Origin: an uncultured Clostridia bacterium
GTDB lineage: Bacteria; Bacillota; Clostridia; Oscillospirales; Ruminococcaceae
Length of the DNA: 12,956 nt
Direction: 5' to 3'
Assembly: GCA_947381875.1 (NCBI GenBank)
Contig: CANCXY010000075.1
Coordinates: 1-12,956 of the forward strand
Shown here: positions 1 through 7,070 of the stretch, piece by piece
Position numbering within the stretch: position 1 is the stretch's first letter
How the letters are laid out: each line of letters starts with the position of its first letter
Made by a program: the position numbers and the translations under genes
The notes under the pieces: generated by a model
Told to the model about the DNA's origin: nothing
The model's database searches: none
Seen by the model: the letters and a program-made list of their open reading frames with translations, nothing else

Positions 1-1002
1 GAGCTGGCGCGCGAGGCCATGCGCTCCGGCGCGATGGAATACCTGATTAAGTTGGAGCTGACCCCTCAGTCCCTGCGCGCCGCTATAGAGAAAGCGGCGG
101 CGCGCGTGGAAAAACTGAAAGGTTCCATCGCCACCCTCCCCCGGTCGGAAGGGCAGGCTTTCCGGGAAAAATTTTTCGCGCGGCTCTATAATGGCCTGTT
201 CGATTCTCCCGAACAGTTCCGCCGGCAGGCGGAGGAATTGGGCCTTTCCTTTTCCGCCCCGGCCTACGCGGCGGCCGCGTGCGAGATCCACGGCGTGCGG
301 GAAGCGCCCGCCGAACAGCAGCTCACCCAATGCGCCAGCACCGTGCGCATGGCGCGTGAAGCGCTGGAAAAGTTCGGGCCGTGCTTCGTCACGCCGCTGG
401 ATATGCGCCAGTTCTGCGTCATTTTCCCACTGACTGGACAACAGGCGGCGGACGCCGACTACCTGCCGCGCATGCTGCGCACCTGCGCGGACACTGTGCG
501 GGGATATTTCAATGTCCGCCTGCGGTGCGGGATTGGCGGGGCGGTGCGCAACGCGTTCGCGCTCCCATCCTCGGCCCGCGCCGCCCGCTGCGCCCTCACA
601 CTGACGGACGACACACAGCCCGTGGCCTGCGCCCAATCCGACGCCGCGCGCGACCCCGCCGCCCTCGGCCCCGGCAAGCGCCGCGTCGTGGAGGACGTGA
701 CAGCGTATATCCGCCAGCATCTTGACCGGCGGCTCAGCCTCAACGAGGTGGCCGAGGCGTTCAGTTTCAGCCCGAATTATCTCAGCCAACTGTTTGCGAA
801 ATACGCCGACCGCGGCTTTGTGGAGACGATTACCCACGAAAAAATCGCCGCCGCCCGCCGCCTGCTCGCCGGGGGCGACGTGCGCATTTATGAAGTGGCG
901 GAACAGCTTGGGTATGAGAGCGCGTTTTATTTCAGCAAGGTGTTTAAGAAGGAGACCGGTCAGAGCCCGCGCGAGTATATGCAGGGGCTGCCTGCGAAAT
1001 GA
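1..1002 (+). CDS. YesN-like response regulator, AraC-type DNA-binding domain (5' partial)
   Basis: The reading frame is open from the first base, so the true start lies upstream; the ATG at 19 is internal. The first visible residues (A-x2-GA-x-EYLIK, then L-x-AAI-x-KA) match the end of a response-regulator receiver domain, including the conserved Lys of the YL-x-K motif. The phospho-accepting Asp is outside the window. A middle region of about 190 residues resembles the poorly conserved linker of YesN-type regulators. The last 105 residues are a double helix-turn-helix AraC domain: LSLNEVAEAFSFSPNYLSQLF, then VRIYEVAEQLGYESAFYFSKVFKKETGQSP, ending near REYMQ. Proteins of this type pair with YesM-like sensor kinases and usually control carbohydrate uptake or catabolism genes. 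It points toward the heparinase/carbohydrate-binding genes downstream, separated from them by the restriction-modification cassette. The family call is confident; the target genes are inferred. Confidence 0.92.
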   Translation, partial: ELAREAMRSGAMEYLIKLELTPQSLRAAIEKAAARVEKLKGSIATLPRSEGQAFREKFFARLYNGLFDSPEQFRRQAEELGLSFSAPAYAAAACEIHGVREAPAEQQLTQCASTVRMAREALEKFGPCFVTPLDMRQFCVIFPLTGQQAADADYLPRMLRTCADTVRGYFNVRLRCGIGGAVRNAFALPSSARAARCALTLTDDTQPVACAQSDAARDPAALGPGKRRVVEDVTAYIRQHLDRRLSLNEVAEAFSFSPNYLSQLFAKYADRGFVETITHEKIAAARRLLAGGDVRIYEVAEQLGYESAFYFSKVFKKETGQSPREYMQGLPAK

Positions 1003-1013
1003 CGCGCTTTTCC

Positions 1014-1035
1014 GCTTTTTCTTGGAAGAAAAAGC
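1014..1035 (+). terminator. Possible transcription-terminator hairpin after the response regulator
   Basis: GCTTTTTCTT pairs perfectly with AAGAAAAAGC around a 2-base centre, starting 12 bases after the regulator stop codon. It is A/T-rich and lacks a strong following T-run, so it may be a weak terminator or just one arm of the repeat described at 1027-1150. Confidence 0.35.
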
Positions 1036-1150
1036 TTGGCAAAAAGAACAACAATGGAACAGCCCGTCCGGCGCTGTGTGCCGCTGAATCTCTCGGCGCA
1101 GGCCGGGCGCGGGAACGCCCCGCAGCTTTTAGAAAAAGCGGGGCAAAAAG
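1027..1150 (+). repeat. Pair of 20-base imperfect direct repeats (1027-1046 and 1131-1150)
   Basis: AGAAAAAGCTTGGCAAAAAG at 1027-1046 recurs as AGAAAAAGCGGGGCAAAAAG at 1131-1150, 18 of 20 bases identical. Each copy overlaps a hairpin (1014-1035; CCCCGC 1118-1123 with GCGGGG 1138-1143). The second copy ends about 27 bases before the methyltransferase start. No protein-coding gene is credible in 1003-1177, and I see no convincing sigma-A promoter for the methyltransferase here. Confidence 0.6.
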
Positions 1151-1177
1151 GACTTTTAACAGGGGAAAGGATTTGGT

Positions 1178-2458
1178 ATGGCGGAACATAGGATCGTATT
1201 TGGGGACAGCCGTTCCCTGAATCTGATTGGGGATAAGTCTGTGCATTTGATCGTTACGTCGCCGCCGTATTGGCAGCTGAAAGATTATGGAGCGGAAAAG
1301 CAGATTGGGTTTCATGACAGTTATGAGGCGTATATCAACCATTTGAACCTTGTCTGGCAGGAGTGCGGGCGTGTGCTGGCAGATGGATGCCGGCTCTGCA
1401 TCAATATTGGCGACCAGTTTGCGCGCTCGGTTTATTATGGAAGGTATAAGGTGATCCCCATCCGCACGGAAATTATCCGTTTTTGTGAGGCGATCGGGAT
1501 GGACTATATGGGCGCGATCATCTGGCAGAAAACCACGACGATGAATACTTCCGGCGGCGGGGCGGTGATGGGCAGTTTCCCCTTTCCCCGGAACGGCATT
1601 CTGAAAATGGATTATGAATTTATCCTGCTGTTCAAAAAACTGGGCAGCGCCCCAAAGCCCACGCCTCAGCAAAAAGCCGCTTCCGCTATGACCCGTGAGG
1701 AATGGAGCCAGTATTTTTCCTCCCACTGGAATTTCAACGGCGTAAAGCAGATGGACCACCTTGCCATGTTCCCGGAGGAACTGCCGAAACGCCTTATCAA
1801 AATGTTTTCCTTTGTGGGCGAAACCGTCCTTGATCCGTTCGCTGGCAGCGGCACTACCTCCCTCGCAGCACAGCACCTCGGCAGAAATTCTATCGGGTAT
1901 GAAATCAACAGGGACTTTGCCCCCATCATACAGGAAAAACTTTGTGCAACTCAAACGGGGCTGTATGATGACGGCAATTCGCAGGTCCTTTTCTTAGAAG
2001 ATACCCAGGGCGTCCGTCACTCTTTTGAGGAATTGCCGTATATATTCCACGACCCGCATAAAATGGATAAAAAAGTAGATGTCAAAAAGCGTTCCTTTGG
2101 CTCTAAAATAGACGGCCCGGCACAAAAAAAAGAACCGCTTTTCACCGTGAAAAATGTGCTGAACGCAAACACCATCGCGCTCAGCGACGGGCGCACAGTA
2201 CATCTTCTGGGAATAAAGCCAAACCCGGAACACGAGACAGAGGCCATGCGTTTTTTACAGGAAAAGTTTCGGAAAAGAAGGGTCTTTCTGAAATTTGACG
2301 CCGCCCGCCAGGATATTGAAAACGATACACTCTGCTATGTATATTTAGATAACAAAACCTTTATCAATAACCACTTGATACGGACAGGCTTTGTCAACGT
2401 AGATACCAGCACAGACTATACCTGTAAGGAAAAGTTTCTGAAATCCATGCCCGAATAA
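1178..2458 (+). CDS. Site-specific DNA methyltransferase (probable N4-cytosine, beta class) with C-terminal SNase-like domain
   Basis: Transfers a methyl group from S-adenosylmethionine to DNA, protecting the host from the partner endonuclease. Catalytic motif IV, TSPPYW, is at residues 27-32, and the AdoMet-binding motif DPFAGSGTT is at 219-227. Motif IV before motif I is the beta-class order, and SPPY (rather than DPPY) favours N4-cytosine methylation. Residues ~150-215 hold the target-recognition and pre-motif region. After the catalytic core, residues ~323-410 resemble a staphylococcal-nuclease-fold domain (VLNANTIAL, then VHLLGI, PE, CYVYLD, FINNHLIRTGF), but the metal and catalytic positions look substituted. 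The ATG at 1178 follows GGGGAAAGG with ~7 bases spacing. It converges with the endonuclease gene, 35 bases away. Base composition is lower in GC than neighbouring catabolic genes, consistent with horizontal transfer. The modified base is predicted, not shown. Confidence 0.93.
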   Translation: MAEHRIVFGDSRSLNLIGDKSVHLIVTSPPYWQLKDYGAEKQIGFHDSYEAYINHLNLVWQECGRVLADGCRLCINIGDQFARSVYYGRYKVIPIRTEIIRFCEAIGMDYMGAIIWQKTTTMNTSGGGAVMGSFPFPRNGILKMDYEFILLFKKLGSAPKPTPQQKAASAMTREEWSQYFSSHWNFNGVKQMDHLAMFPEELPKRLIKMFSFVGETVLDPFAGSGTTSLAAQHLGRNSIGYEINRDFAPIIQEKLCATQTGLYDDGNSQVLFLEDTQGVRHSFEELPYIFHDPHKMDKKVDVKKRSFGSKIDGPAQKKEPLFTVKNVLNANTIALSDGRTVHLLGIKPNPEHETEAMRFLQEKFRKRRVFLKFDAARQDIENDTLCYVYLDNKTFINNHLIRTGFVNVDTSTDYTCKEKFLKSMPE

Positions 2459-2487
2459 AAAACGGGCGGGAAACTTGCTCCGCGCCC
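2457..2487 (-). terminator. Rho-independent terminator of the endonuclease operon, overlapping the methyltransferase stop
   Basis: Read on the minus strand, GGGCG(c)GG pairs with CCCGCCC over a 9-base loop and is followed by G and six Ts. The T-run (2457-2462 on +) includes the end of the methyltransferase TAA, so the two convergent genes share this 35-base gap. There is a one-base bulge in the stem. Confidence 0.6.
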
Positions 2488-2493
2488 ATTGGT

Positions 2494-3084
2494 TTACTCC
2501 TCTACTTCAATCAAAAGCCCTGTCTTCTTTTTGGTATAGTATACCATCTTAACGGGTATTTCCTCCGGCAGACGATTCATGGTTTTATAGCTGCTCGACT
2601 TAATCGAATAGGCGGTGTCTCCCACATAGCCGTCGATTCCCTGTGCTTCCTCCGCCGCCGCTGCCATCCGATAAGGGATGCCGCGCGCCTCGGCCATCCT
2701 TGCCAGAATTGCTTCCTGCACATACAGGCCATTGTAAGTTTTGGTAATTACCAGATCTTTTACCCATCTGCGCACCATTTCTTTATCGATCTGCCCAATG
2801 GCTCCTTTCAGGTTTTCCACCTGCGCAAATATTTTCTCCGTTGCCTCGTCGATCGCGTGCGGGTACTGGTTCAGATACCAATTCTCCCATCCCTCTATGG
2901 AGACCGCCCCGGTTTCTTTCTGATAGGCGGGAAACACATCCGAAAGCTGCCCCACGACCTTTGGACGTGTGCCCTGCGCATTTTGATTGGCCCAATTTAT
3001 CAGTTGGGAAGTATATTTCGGAAATTGGGGCGCATCACTTTTGTTATACTCTGCCAGTTCCTCATTTTTGATAGTAAAAGTCAT
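2494..3084 (-). CDS. MjaI-family type II restriction endonuclease
   Basis: Predicted to cut unmethylated DNA, as partner of the methyltransferase at 1178-2458. The 196-residue protein matches my recollection of the MjaI endonuclease family, whose founding member recognises CTAG. The likely PD-(D/E)xK-type centre is E124 (VQEAIL), D151 (GIDGYVGD) and K162 in YSIKSSSYK, the last segment being a family hallmark. The start ATG (complement of 3082-3084) overlaps the stop of the C-protein gene as ATGA, and a GAGGAGGAG stretch inside the end of the C gene serves as ribosome site, so translation is probably coupled. The gene ends 35 bases from the convergent methyltransferase. Family assignment is from memory of the motif pattern; CTAG specificity is inferred from family and from the absence of CTAG in the window. 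Confidence 0.85.
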   Translation of the reverse strand: MTFTIKNEELAEYNKSDAPQFPKYTSQLINWANQNAQGTRPKVVGQLSDVFPAYQKETGAVSIEGWENWYLNQYPHAIDEATEKIFAQVENLKGAIGQIDKEMVRRWVKDLVITKTYNGLYVQEAILARMAEARGIPYRMAAAAEEAQGIDGYVGDTAYSIKSSSYKTMNRLPEEIPVKMVYYTKKKTGLLIEVEE

Positions 3085-3305
3085 TCCCTCTCCTCCTCAT
3101 TTTCCAAAAACAGCCGGTATGGTTCGATATGTAAAGCATCCGCGATACGCTGAATATTTTCAAGGGAAATGCTCCTGCGGTAACATTCGATCGCGCTGAT
3201 ATAGGTACGGTGCATACCGCATCGGCTGGCAAAAGCCTCCTGCGATATCCCCGCCGCCTGCCTGTACCGCCTCACATTGTCCCCGAACACCTTTATAATA
3301 TCCAT
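3081..3305 (-). CDS. Controller (C) protein of the restriction-modification system, Xre/HTH family
   Basis: A 74-residue single-domain helix-turn-helix protein, the usual size of C proteins that time endonuclease expression after a restriction system enters a new cell. Residues ~10-65 form the Xre domain: VRRYRQAAGISQEAFA, then the recognition helix MHRTYISAIE, and the RRSISLENIQRIADAL segment characteristic of C proteins. An ATG 75 bases upstream in the same frame exists, but the start at 3305 is chosen because GGAGGG lies 8 bases before it and the protein then begins at the domain edge. It is transcribed first, with the endonuclease gene overlapping its stop by 4 bases. It is expected to bind the inverted repeat at 3424-3447 and to activate, then repress, its own operon; this is family knowledge, not shown here. 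Confidence 0.87.
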   Translation of the reverse strand: MDIIKVFGDNVRRYRQAAGISQEAFASRCGMHRTYISAIECYRRSISLENIQRIADALHIEPYRLFLENEEERE

Positions 3306-3401
3306 CAGAAAACCCTCCATGAATATAGGCTTTGCCCTGTTCCTCCGACCGGAGGGCAGAGGAAGCAGGAAAAATCCCATTTGCTTTCAGGTGATTCCAC
3401 T

Positions 3402-3447
3402 ATAATATGCCCGCACACAAAAAGTCTACATACAATAAGTATCTGAC
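3402..3447 (-). promoter_or_regulatory. C-gene promoter with candidate C-box operator
   Basis: On the + strand, GTCTACATAC (3424-3433) and GTATCTGAC (3439-3447) form an imperfect inverted repeat around AATAA, with exact inner arms ATAC/GTAT. It overlaps the expected -35 position of a minus-strand promoter whose -10 is TATTAT (complement of 3402-3407); no good -35 hexamer is visible. A weak -35 covered by an operator is typical of C-activated promoters. The repeat is about 120 bases upstream of the C start codon, so the leader would be ~90 bases. Confidence 0.5.
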
Positions 3448-3452
3448 ATAAT

Positions 3453-3469
3453 AAAAAAGCCCTGTGGGC
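3453..3469 (-). terminator. Weak minus-strand terminator upstream of the C promoter
   Basis: GCCC-aca-GGGC followed by six Ts on the minus strand. The stem is only 4 bp with a 3-base loop. It could block antisense readthrough from the catabolic region into the C-R operon; a chance match is possible. Confidence 0.3.
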
Positions 3470-3522
3470 GGGGAAATGCACAAAATCATTCATCCCTCAA
3501 GTGTCATCAGGAGGTATGCGCT

Positions 3523-5337
3523 ATGTTTACAGAACGCCTATCCTTTTTACCCGAAACCTTATGCGGCGTGCAGGTCTGTCCGCCGCCCGATGTATTCGCG
3601 GCGCTGCCCGAACCCGTCCGGGCGCGGCGGGCGAAATGCGCAGAGGACGCCCTGTCCGCGCCGCTGTCCGCCATCACAGCGGCAGACTGGCGGGAGTTTT
3701 TTGAAACAGGCAGCCGCGTCTGGTATGAAGCGCTCTATTTTTCCCGCCGTCGCCGTCTGGTCGACCTGATATGCGGCGCACTGGGCAAACCGGACGCAGC
3801 AGCGCAGTATACGGGCGCGATTTTGGACACCATATGGGCCATCTGCGAGGAGAGCGCCTGGCAGCTCCCCGCACACAACAGCTATATCCGCAACGCCCCA
3901 CAGCTCCCCTGGCCGGATGTCACGCGCCCTGTGGTCGACCTGTTCGCCGCCGAGACGGGCGCGTTGCTGGCCTGTGCCGCCGCGTCACTGGGCGATTTAC
4001 TGCCGGAGGCCGTCCGCGCGCGCATACAGTACGAGGTAGAACGACGCATCCTGACGCCGTACCGCACCGCCCATTTCTGGTGGATGGGCAGCGGTAACGA
4101 ACCCATGTGCAACTGGACCGTATGGTGTACGCAGAACGTCCTCCTGTGCGCGTTTGCCCTGCCGTCCACCGAAGAAACGCGCCGCGCCGTAGTCATACAG
4201 GCCGCGCACTCGATCGACTGTTTCCTCAAAAACTACGGCCCCGACGGCTGTTGCAGCGAGGGCGCGCAATATTACGGGCACGCGGGTTTGTGCCTGTTCG
4301 GGTGTCTGGAACTGCTGTGCGCCGCCGCGCCCGGTGCATTTGATCCGCTTTGGCAGGAAGAAAAAATTCGGAATATCGCCGCCTATATCCATCATGTACA
4401 TATCGACGGCCCCTATTATGTCAATTTTGCCGACTGCTCCCCCTGCGCGGGCCGGCGCGGCGCGCGGGAATACGCGTTCGCGCGCCGCACCGGCAATGAC
4501 AGCATGGCGCGCTTCGCGGCGCGGGATTGGCGCGAAAGCCTCGCCGGACCGCCGGAGGATGGCGACGTGGCGCGCATCAACCTGTGGTATCAGCTCTTGG
4601 AAACGCGGTACGCGGCGGAAATGTTCCGGGAGTCCGCCGCGCCCGAACCAGGCACATCAGGCCCCGCCGACTGTGCCTATCCGAGCGTCGGCGTATATAT
4701 CGCCCGCCGGGGCGCGTGGTTCCTGGCCGCCAAAGCCGGGAACAACGACGACAGCCACAACCATAACGACACCGGCAGCGTAATTTTATATCGGGGCGGC
4801 AGGCCGTTCCTGATCGACCTCGGCGTGGAAACCTATACACAGAAAACCTTCTCGCCGCAACGCTATGAAATCTGGACGATGCAGAGCGCCTGGCACAACC
4901 TTCCCACGTTTGACGGCGTGATGCAGCAGCCCGGCGCGGCGTTCTGCGCGCGGGACGTGCGGACGGATTTCACAGCGGACGCCGCCGAAATATCTATGGA
5001 GCTTTCCGCCGCATGGCCGCGTGAAGCGCATTTGACCCAGTACCACCGCACGCTGCGCCTGACAGCGGACAGCCTGACGATTGCCGACATATGCGAGGGG
5101 GGTTACACCGGGGCATTCCTCAGCCTGATGCTCTGCGAAGCGCCCACCGTGGATGGCGCGCGCGTAACGGTGGGCACACTGGGCACAGTGGAAACGGAGG
5201 GGGCATCCGGGCCAATAGAGGTAGACACCCTCCCCATCGTCGACTCCCGCCTGCGCCTCGCGTGGCCCGATACGCTCTGGCGCGTGCGTATCCCGTTTGA
5301 CAAGGCACTGACGGTGCGCCTTTGGGGCGCGCTGTAA
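3523..5337 (+). CDS. Heparinase II/III-like polysaccharide lyase family protein
   Basis: Likely beta-eliminates uronate-containing oligosaccharides, leaving a 4,5-unsaturated uronyl end. Residues ~60-370 form the helical (alpha/alpha) toroid domain, with NWTVWCTQN at 197-205 and DGCCSEGAQYYGHAG at 241-255, where a Tyr near 250 corresponds to the catalytic Tyr region of the family. Residues ~385-600 are the heparinase II/III beta-sheet domain: SHNHNDTGS at 411-419, FLIDLG at 429-434 and AWHNLPTFDG at 456-465. By comparison with heparinase II, H412/H414, D432 and H458 are plausible metal or catalytic ligands. The N-terminus (MFTERLSFLPETLCG) has no signal peptide, so the enzyme is probably cytoplasmic. 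The start has AGGAGG 8 bases upstream. The stop is 12 bases before the GNAT gene. Substrate (heparan, hyaluronate, alginate or other) cannot be decided. Confidence 0.85.
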   Translation: MFTERLSFLPETLCGVQVCPPPDVFAALPEPVRARRAKCAEDALSAPLSAITAADWREFFETGSRVWYEALYFSRRRRLVDLICGALGKPDAAAQYTGAILDTIWAICEESAWQLPAHNSYIRNAPQLPWPDVTRPVVDLFAAETGALLACAAASLGDLLPEAVRARIQYEVERRILTPYRTAHFWWMGSGNEPMCNWTVWCTQNVLLCAFALPSTEETRRAVVIQAAHSIDCFLKNYGPDGCCSEGAQYYGHAGLCLFGCLELLCAAAPGAFDPLWQEEKIRNIAAYIHHVHIDGPYYVNFADCSPCAGRRGAREYAFARRTGNDSMARFAARDWRESLAGPPEDGDVARINLWYQLLETRYAAEMFRESAAPEPGTSGPADCAYPSVGVYIARRGAWFLAAKAGNNDDSHNHNDTGSVILYRGGRPFLIDLGVETYTQKTFSPQRYEIWTMQSAWHNLPTFDGVMQQPGAAFCARDVRTDFTADAAEISMELSAAWPREAHLTQYHRTLRLTADSLTIADICEGGYTGAFLSLMLCEAPTVDGARVTVGTLGTVETEGASGPIEVDTLPIVDSRLRLAWPDTLWRVRIPFDKALTVRLWGAL

Positions 5338-5349
5338 AGGGGGAAACCT

Positions 5350-5982
5350 ATGCTTTCTATCGAAGAATATAAACGCGACCCCTGCAAAAGCCTTTCCCTT
5401 CCCTATTGGAAGGCTCAAAATATATCCATCCCTTCCAATATGAAAATCGTCCATGACGCGGCGTGGGAACCCGCCATGCTGAACCACTATACGGAGGAGC
5501 GGTTTTTCAGGATCATCCACTGCCTGAAAAATATCCCGGCATGTTCTGTTCCGGGCGTCCGGCTGGAAACCCTTTCACCCGCCCGGACAGAAGAACTTGC
5601 GGACATGATCAACCGTTCCTATACACATTCTAATATCCATATTTCCGCAGAACAGCTCCAAAGCATGACGCAAACACCGGTTTACTGCCCGGCGCTGTGG
5701 ATAGGCGCGTTTTTTGAGGAAACGCTCGCTGGTTCCATCCTGTGCGATTACGACGCGCACACCGGCGAAGCGGTGATCGAGTGGCTCCAGGTGCTGCCTG
5801 CGTACAGAGGGAAGGGCATTGCCGCCGCCCTGATTTGCGAAGCGCTCAAACGTATGCGTGGCATGGCAGAATTTGCAACCGTTTCCGGCGCGTGCGCCAA
5901 TCCCACAAACCCGGAAAAAGTTTACAGGAAATGTGGGTTTGAAGGGGATAATATATGGCATATCCTCACCGAGCGGCCATAG
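5350..5982 (+). CDS. GNAT-family N-acetyltransferase
   Basis: A 210-residue GCN5-related acetyltransferase that would move an acetyl group from acetyl-CoA to an unidentified amine. The acetyl-CoA loop is QVLPAYRGKGIAAALI at ~147-162 (motif A, RGKGIA), and NPTNPEKVYRKCGF at ~184-197 is the typical motif B end. Residues 1-70 are an N-terminal extension seen in many clostridial members. Its ATG follows the heparinase stop by 12 bases with AAAGGGGG just upstream, so the two are probably co-transcribed. Whether it acts on an amino sugar from the degraded polysaccharide or is an unrelated passenger cannot be told. Confidence 0.85.
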   Translation: MLSIEEYKRDPCKSLSLPYWKAQNISIPSNMKIVHDAAWEPAMLNHYTEERFFRIIHCLKNIPACSVPGVRLETLSPARTEELADMINRSYTHSNIHISAEQLQSMTQTPVYCPALWIGAFFEETLAGSILCDYDAHTGEAVIEWLQVLPAYRGKGIAAALICEALKRMRGMAEFATVSGACANPTNPEKVYRKCGFEGDNIWHILTERP

Positions 5983-6097
5983 CGGGGGACAATCGCTATA
6001 GAAACCACCCGGTCCCAACTGTCAAAAACCATCCTTGTCTTATTCCCGCTTTTATGGTTCCCATAAACGGGGGTATCCATACTGTGGAGCTAATTTC

Positions 6098-6135
6098 TGT
6101 ATATTCTCCCGCCCGCAGGGAGGAGAGAATATACA
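6098..6135. repeat. Inverted repeat with 11-bp arms in the leader of the carbohydrate-binding protein gene
   Basis: TGTATATTCTC (6098-6108) and GAGAATATACA (6125-6135) are perfect inverted copies around a 16-base GC-rich centre. There is no T-run on either side, so a simple terminator is unlikely; a dimeric regulator site or a structured 5' leader is more plausible. AATATACA recurs partly downstream as AAATATACATACA. The rest of 5983-6203 contains no credible gene. Confidence 0.55.
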
Positions 6136-6203
6136 AAACACCCCTTTATCCCGGTTCCCCAGGACGCTGAAATATACATACACAAAGAAAGGAAGTATCC
6201 CAT

Positions 6204-6998
6204 ATGCAAACCATTAAAATGAAACTGATCGACGCCAAACAGACCACCCGCATGACGACGCCGGAGGGTGGATCCGTCAGCATGGTGTATGCCGCCGCCT
6301 ACCAGCCCGGCGACATGATCCTGCTGGAATGCGGCGAACCGGGGCAGCTTTGCGTGGTGCAGTTTGAGGATTCCATCGCGCCCGCCTACATCTATGCGGC
6401 GGGGCGTATGGCCATCTACCGTATCCCGTTCGACGCGGGGCGCATTGTCTTTTCGCCCAAGGCGTTCACAGGCGAACGCCACCTGATCCGTGCGCGCTTG
6501 GCTACACCCGAAGAAAAGGCCGCGCGGCGTAACTTAGCGCTAAACCCATTCGACCAGCACGGCGAAAACGGCTTTTTCCCGCACAGCTCCGCCAATGTGG
6601 AGACACGCGGCGAGGCGGTGTTTGCCTCCTATAACGCCATCGACGGCATTTATGAGAACGCCTCGCATGGCGAATGGCCGTACCAGAGCTGGGGCATCAA
6701 CCGCGACCCGAAGGCCGCGTGGACACTGGATTTTGGCCGCCCCGTCACCATCGACGAGCTGCGCCTGACCCTGCGCGCCGATTTCCCGCACGACAGCTAC
6801 TGGACGCAGGGTTCCGTCGATTTCTCCGACGGCTCCACCGAAGTGCTGCATTTTGAAAAGACGGCTGCGCCGCAGGTTTTCGCCATCGCGCCGCGCAACA
6901 TCACAAGCCTTACCCTCCACAGCCTTATCAAGGCCGACGACCCCTCCCCGTTCCCCGCCCTGACGCAATTTGAAGCGTGGGGCACGGAACAGGCGTAA
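6204..6998 (+). CDS. Predicted carbohydrate-binding protein with discoidin (F5/8 C)-like domain
   Basis: Contains no catalytic motif that I recognise. Residues 1-105 form a beta-rich N-terminal part. Residues ~110-264 look like a galactose-binding/discoidin-fold domain: RNLALNPFDQHG, then PHSSANVETRGE, FASYNAIDG, WPYQSWGINRDPKAAWTLDFG, LRADFPHDSYW, VDFSDGS and SPFPALTQFEAWG. NAIDG followed by W-x-LDFG-x-P-V-x-IDEL is the usual F5/8-C pattern. There is no signal peptide or anchor, which is odd for a glycan-binding protein. The ATG follows AAAGGAAG with ~9 bases spacing. It lies 221 bases after the GNAT gene and ends at a clear terminator. A role in handling the same glycan as the heparinase-like enzyme is inferred from position. 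Confidence 0.75.
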   Translation: MQTIKMKLIDAKQTTRMTTPEGGSVSMVYAAAYQPGDMILLECGEPGQLCVVQFEDSIAPAYIYAAGRMAIYRIPFDAGRIVFSPKAFTGERHLIRARLATPEEKAARRNLALNPFDQHGENGFFPHSSANVETRGEAVFASYNAIDGIYENASHGEWPYQSWGINRDPKAAWTLDFGRPVTIDELRLTLRADFPHDSYWTQGSVDFSDGSTEVLHFEKTAAPQVFAIAPRNITSLTLHSLIKADDPSPFPALTQFEAWGTEQA

Positions 6999-7019
6999 CG
7001 CCGCCATCTCCCCTGCATA

Positions 7020-7046
7020 AGCCGGACGCATGTCCGGCTTTTCTTT
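7020..7046 (+). terminator. Rho-independent terminator after the carbohydrate-binding protein
   Basis: AGCCGGAC pairs perfectly with GTCCGGCT around a GCAT tetraloop and runs into TTTTCTTT, 22 bases after the stop codon. It closes the heparinase-GNAT-binding protein transcription unit. Confidence 0.92.
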
Positions 7047-7070
7047 AATCCTGTTAAGAAAACGGGCGCA

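Noticed and set aside
944..1954. 336-aa minus-strand reading frame
   Set aside because: It runs antisense through the methyltransferase, including its TSPPYW motif, and crosses the repeat region; no recognisable domain and no ribosome site.
3306..3380. Longer N-terminus for the C protein
   Set aside because: The extra 25 residues contain no domain; the GGAGGG ribosome site lies inside them and serves the start at 3305.
3401..3406. TATAAT on the + strand as promoter of the heparinase gene
   Set aside because: No acceptable -35 is found at 15-19 bases, and the hexamer is the complement of the minus-strand C promoter -10. A separate heparinase promoter was not identified.
4786..5520. 244-aa minus-strand reading frame
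   Set aside because: It overlaps the heparinase-like and GNAT genes on the opposite strand; no domain or start signal.
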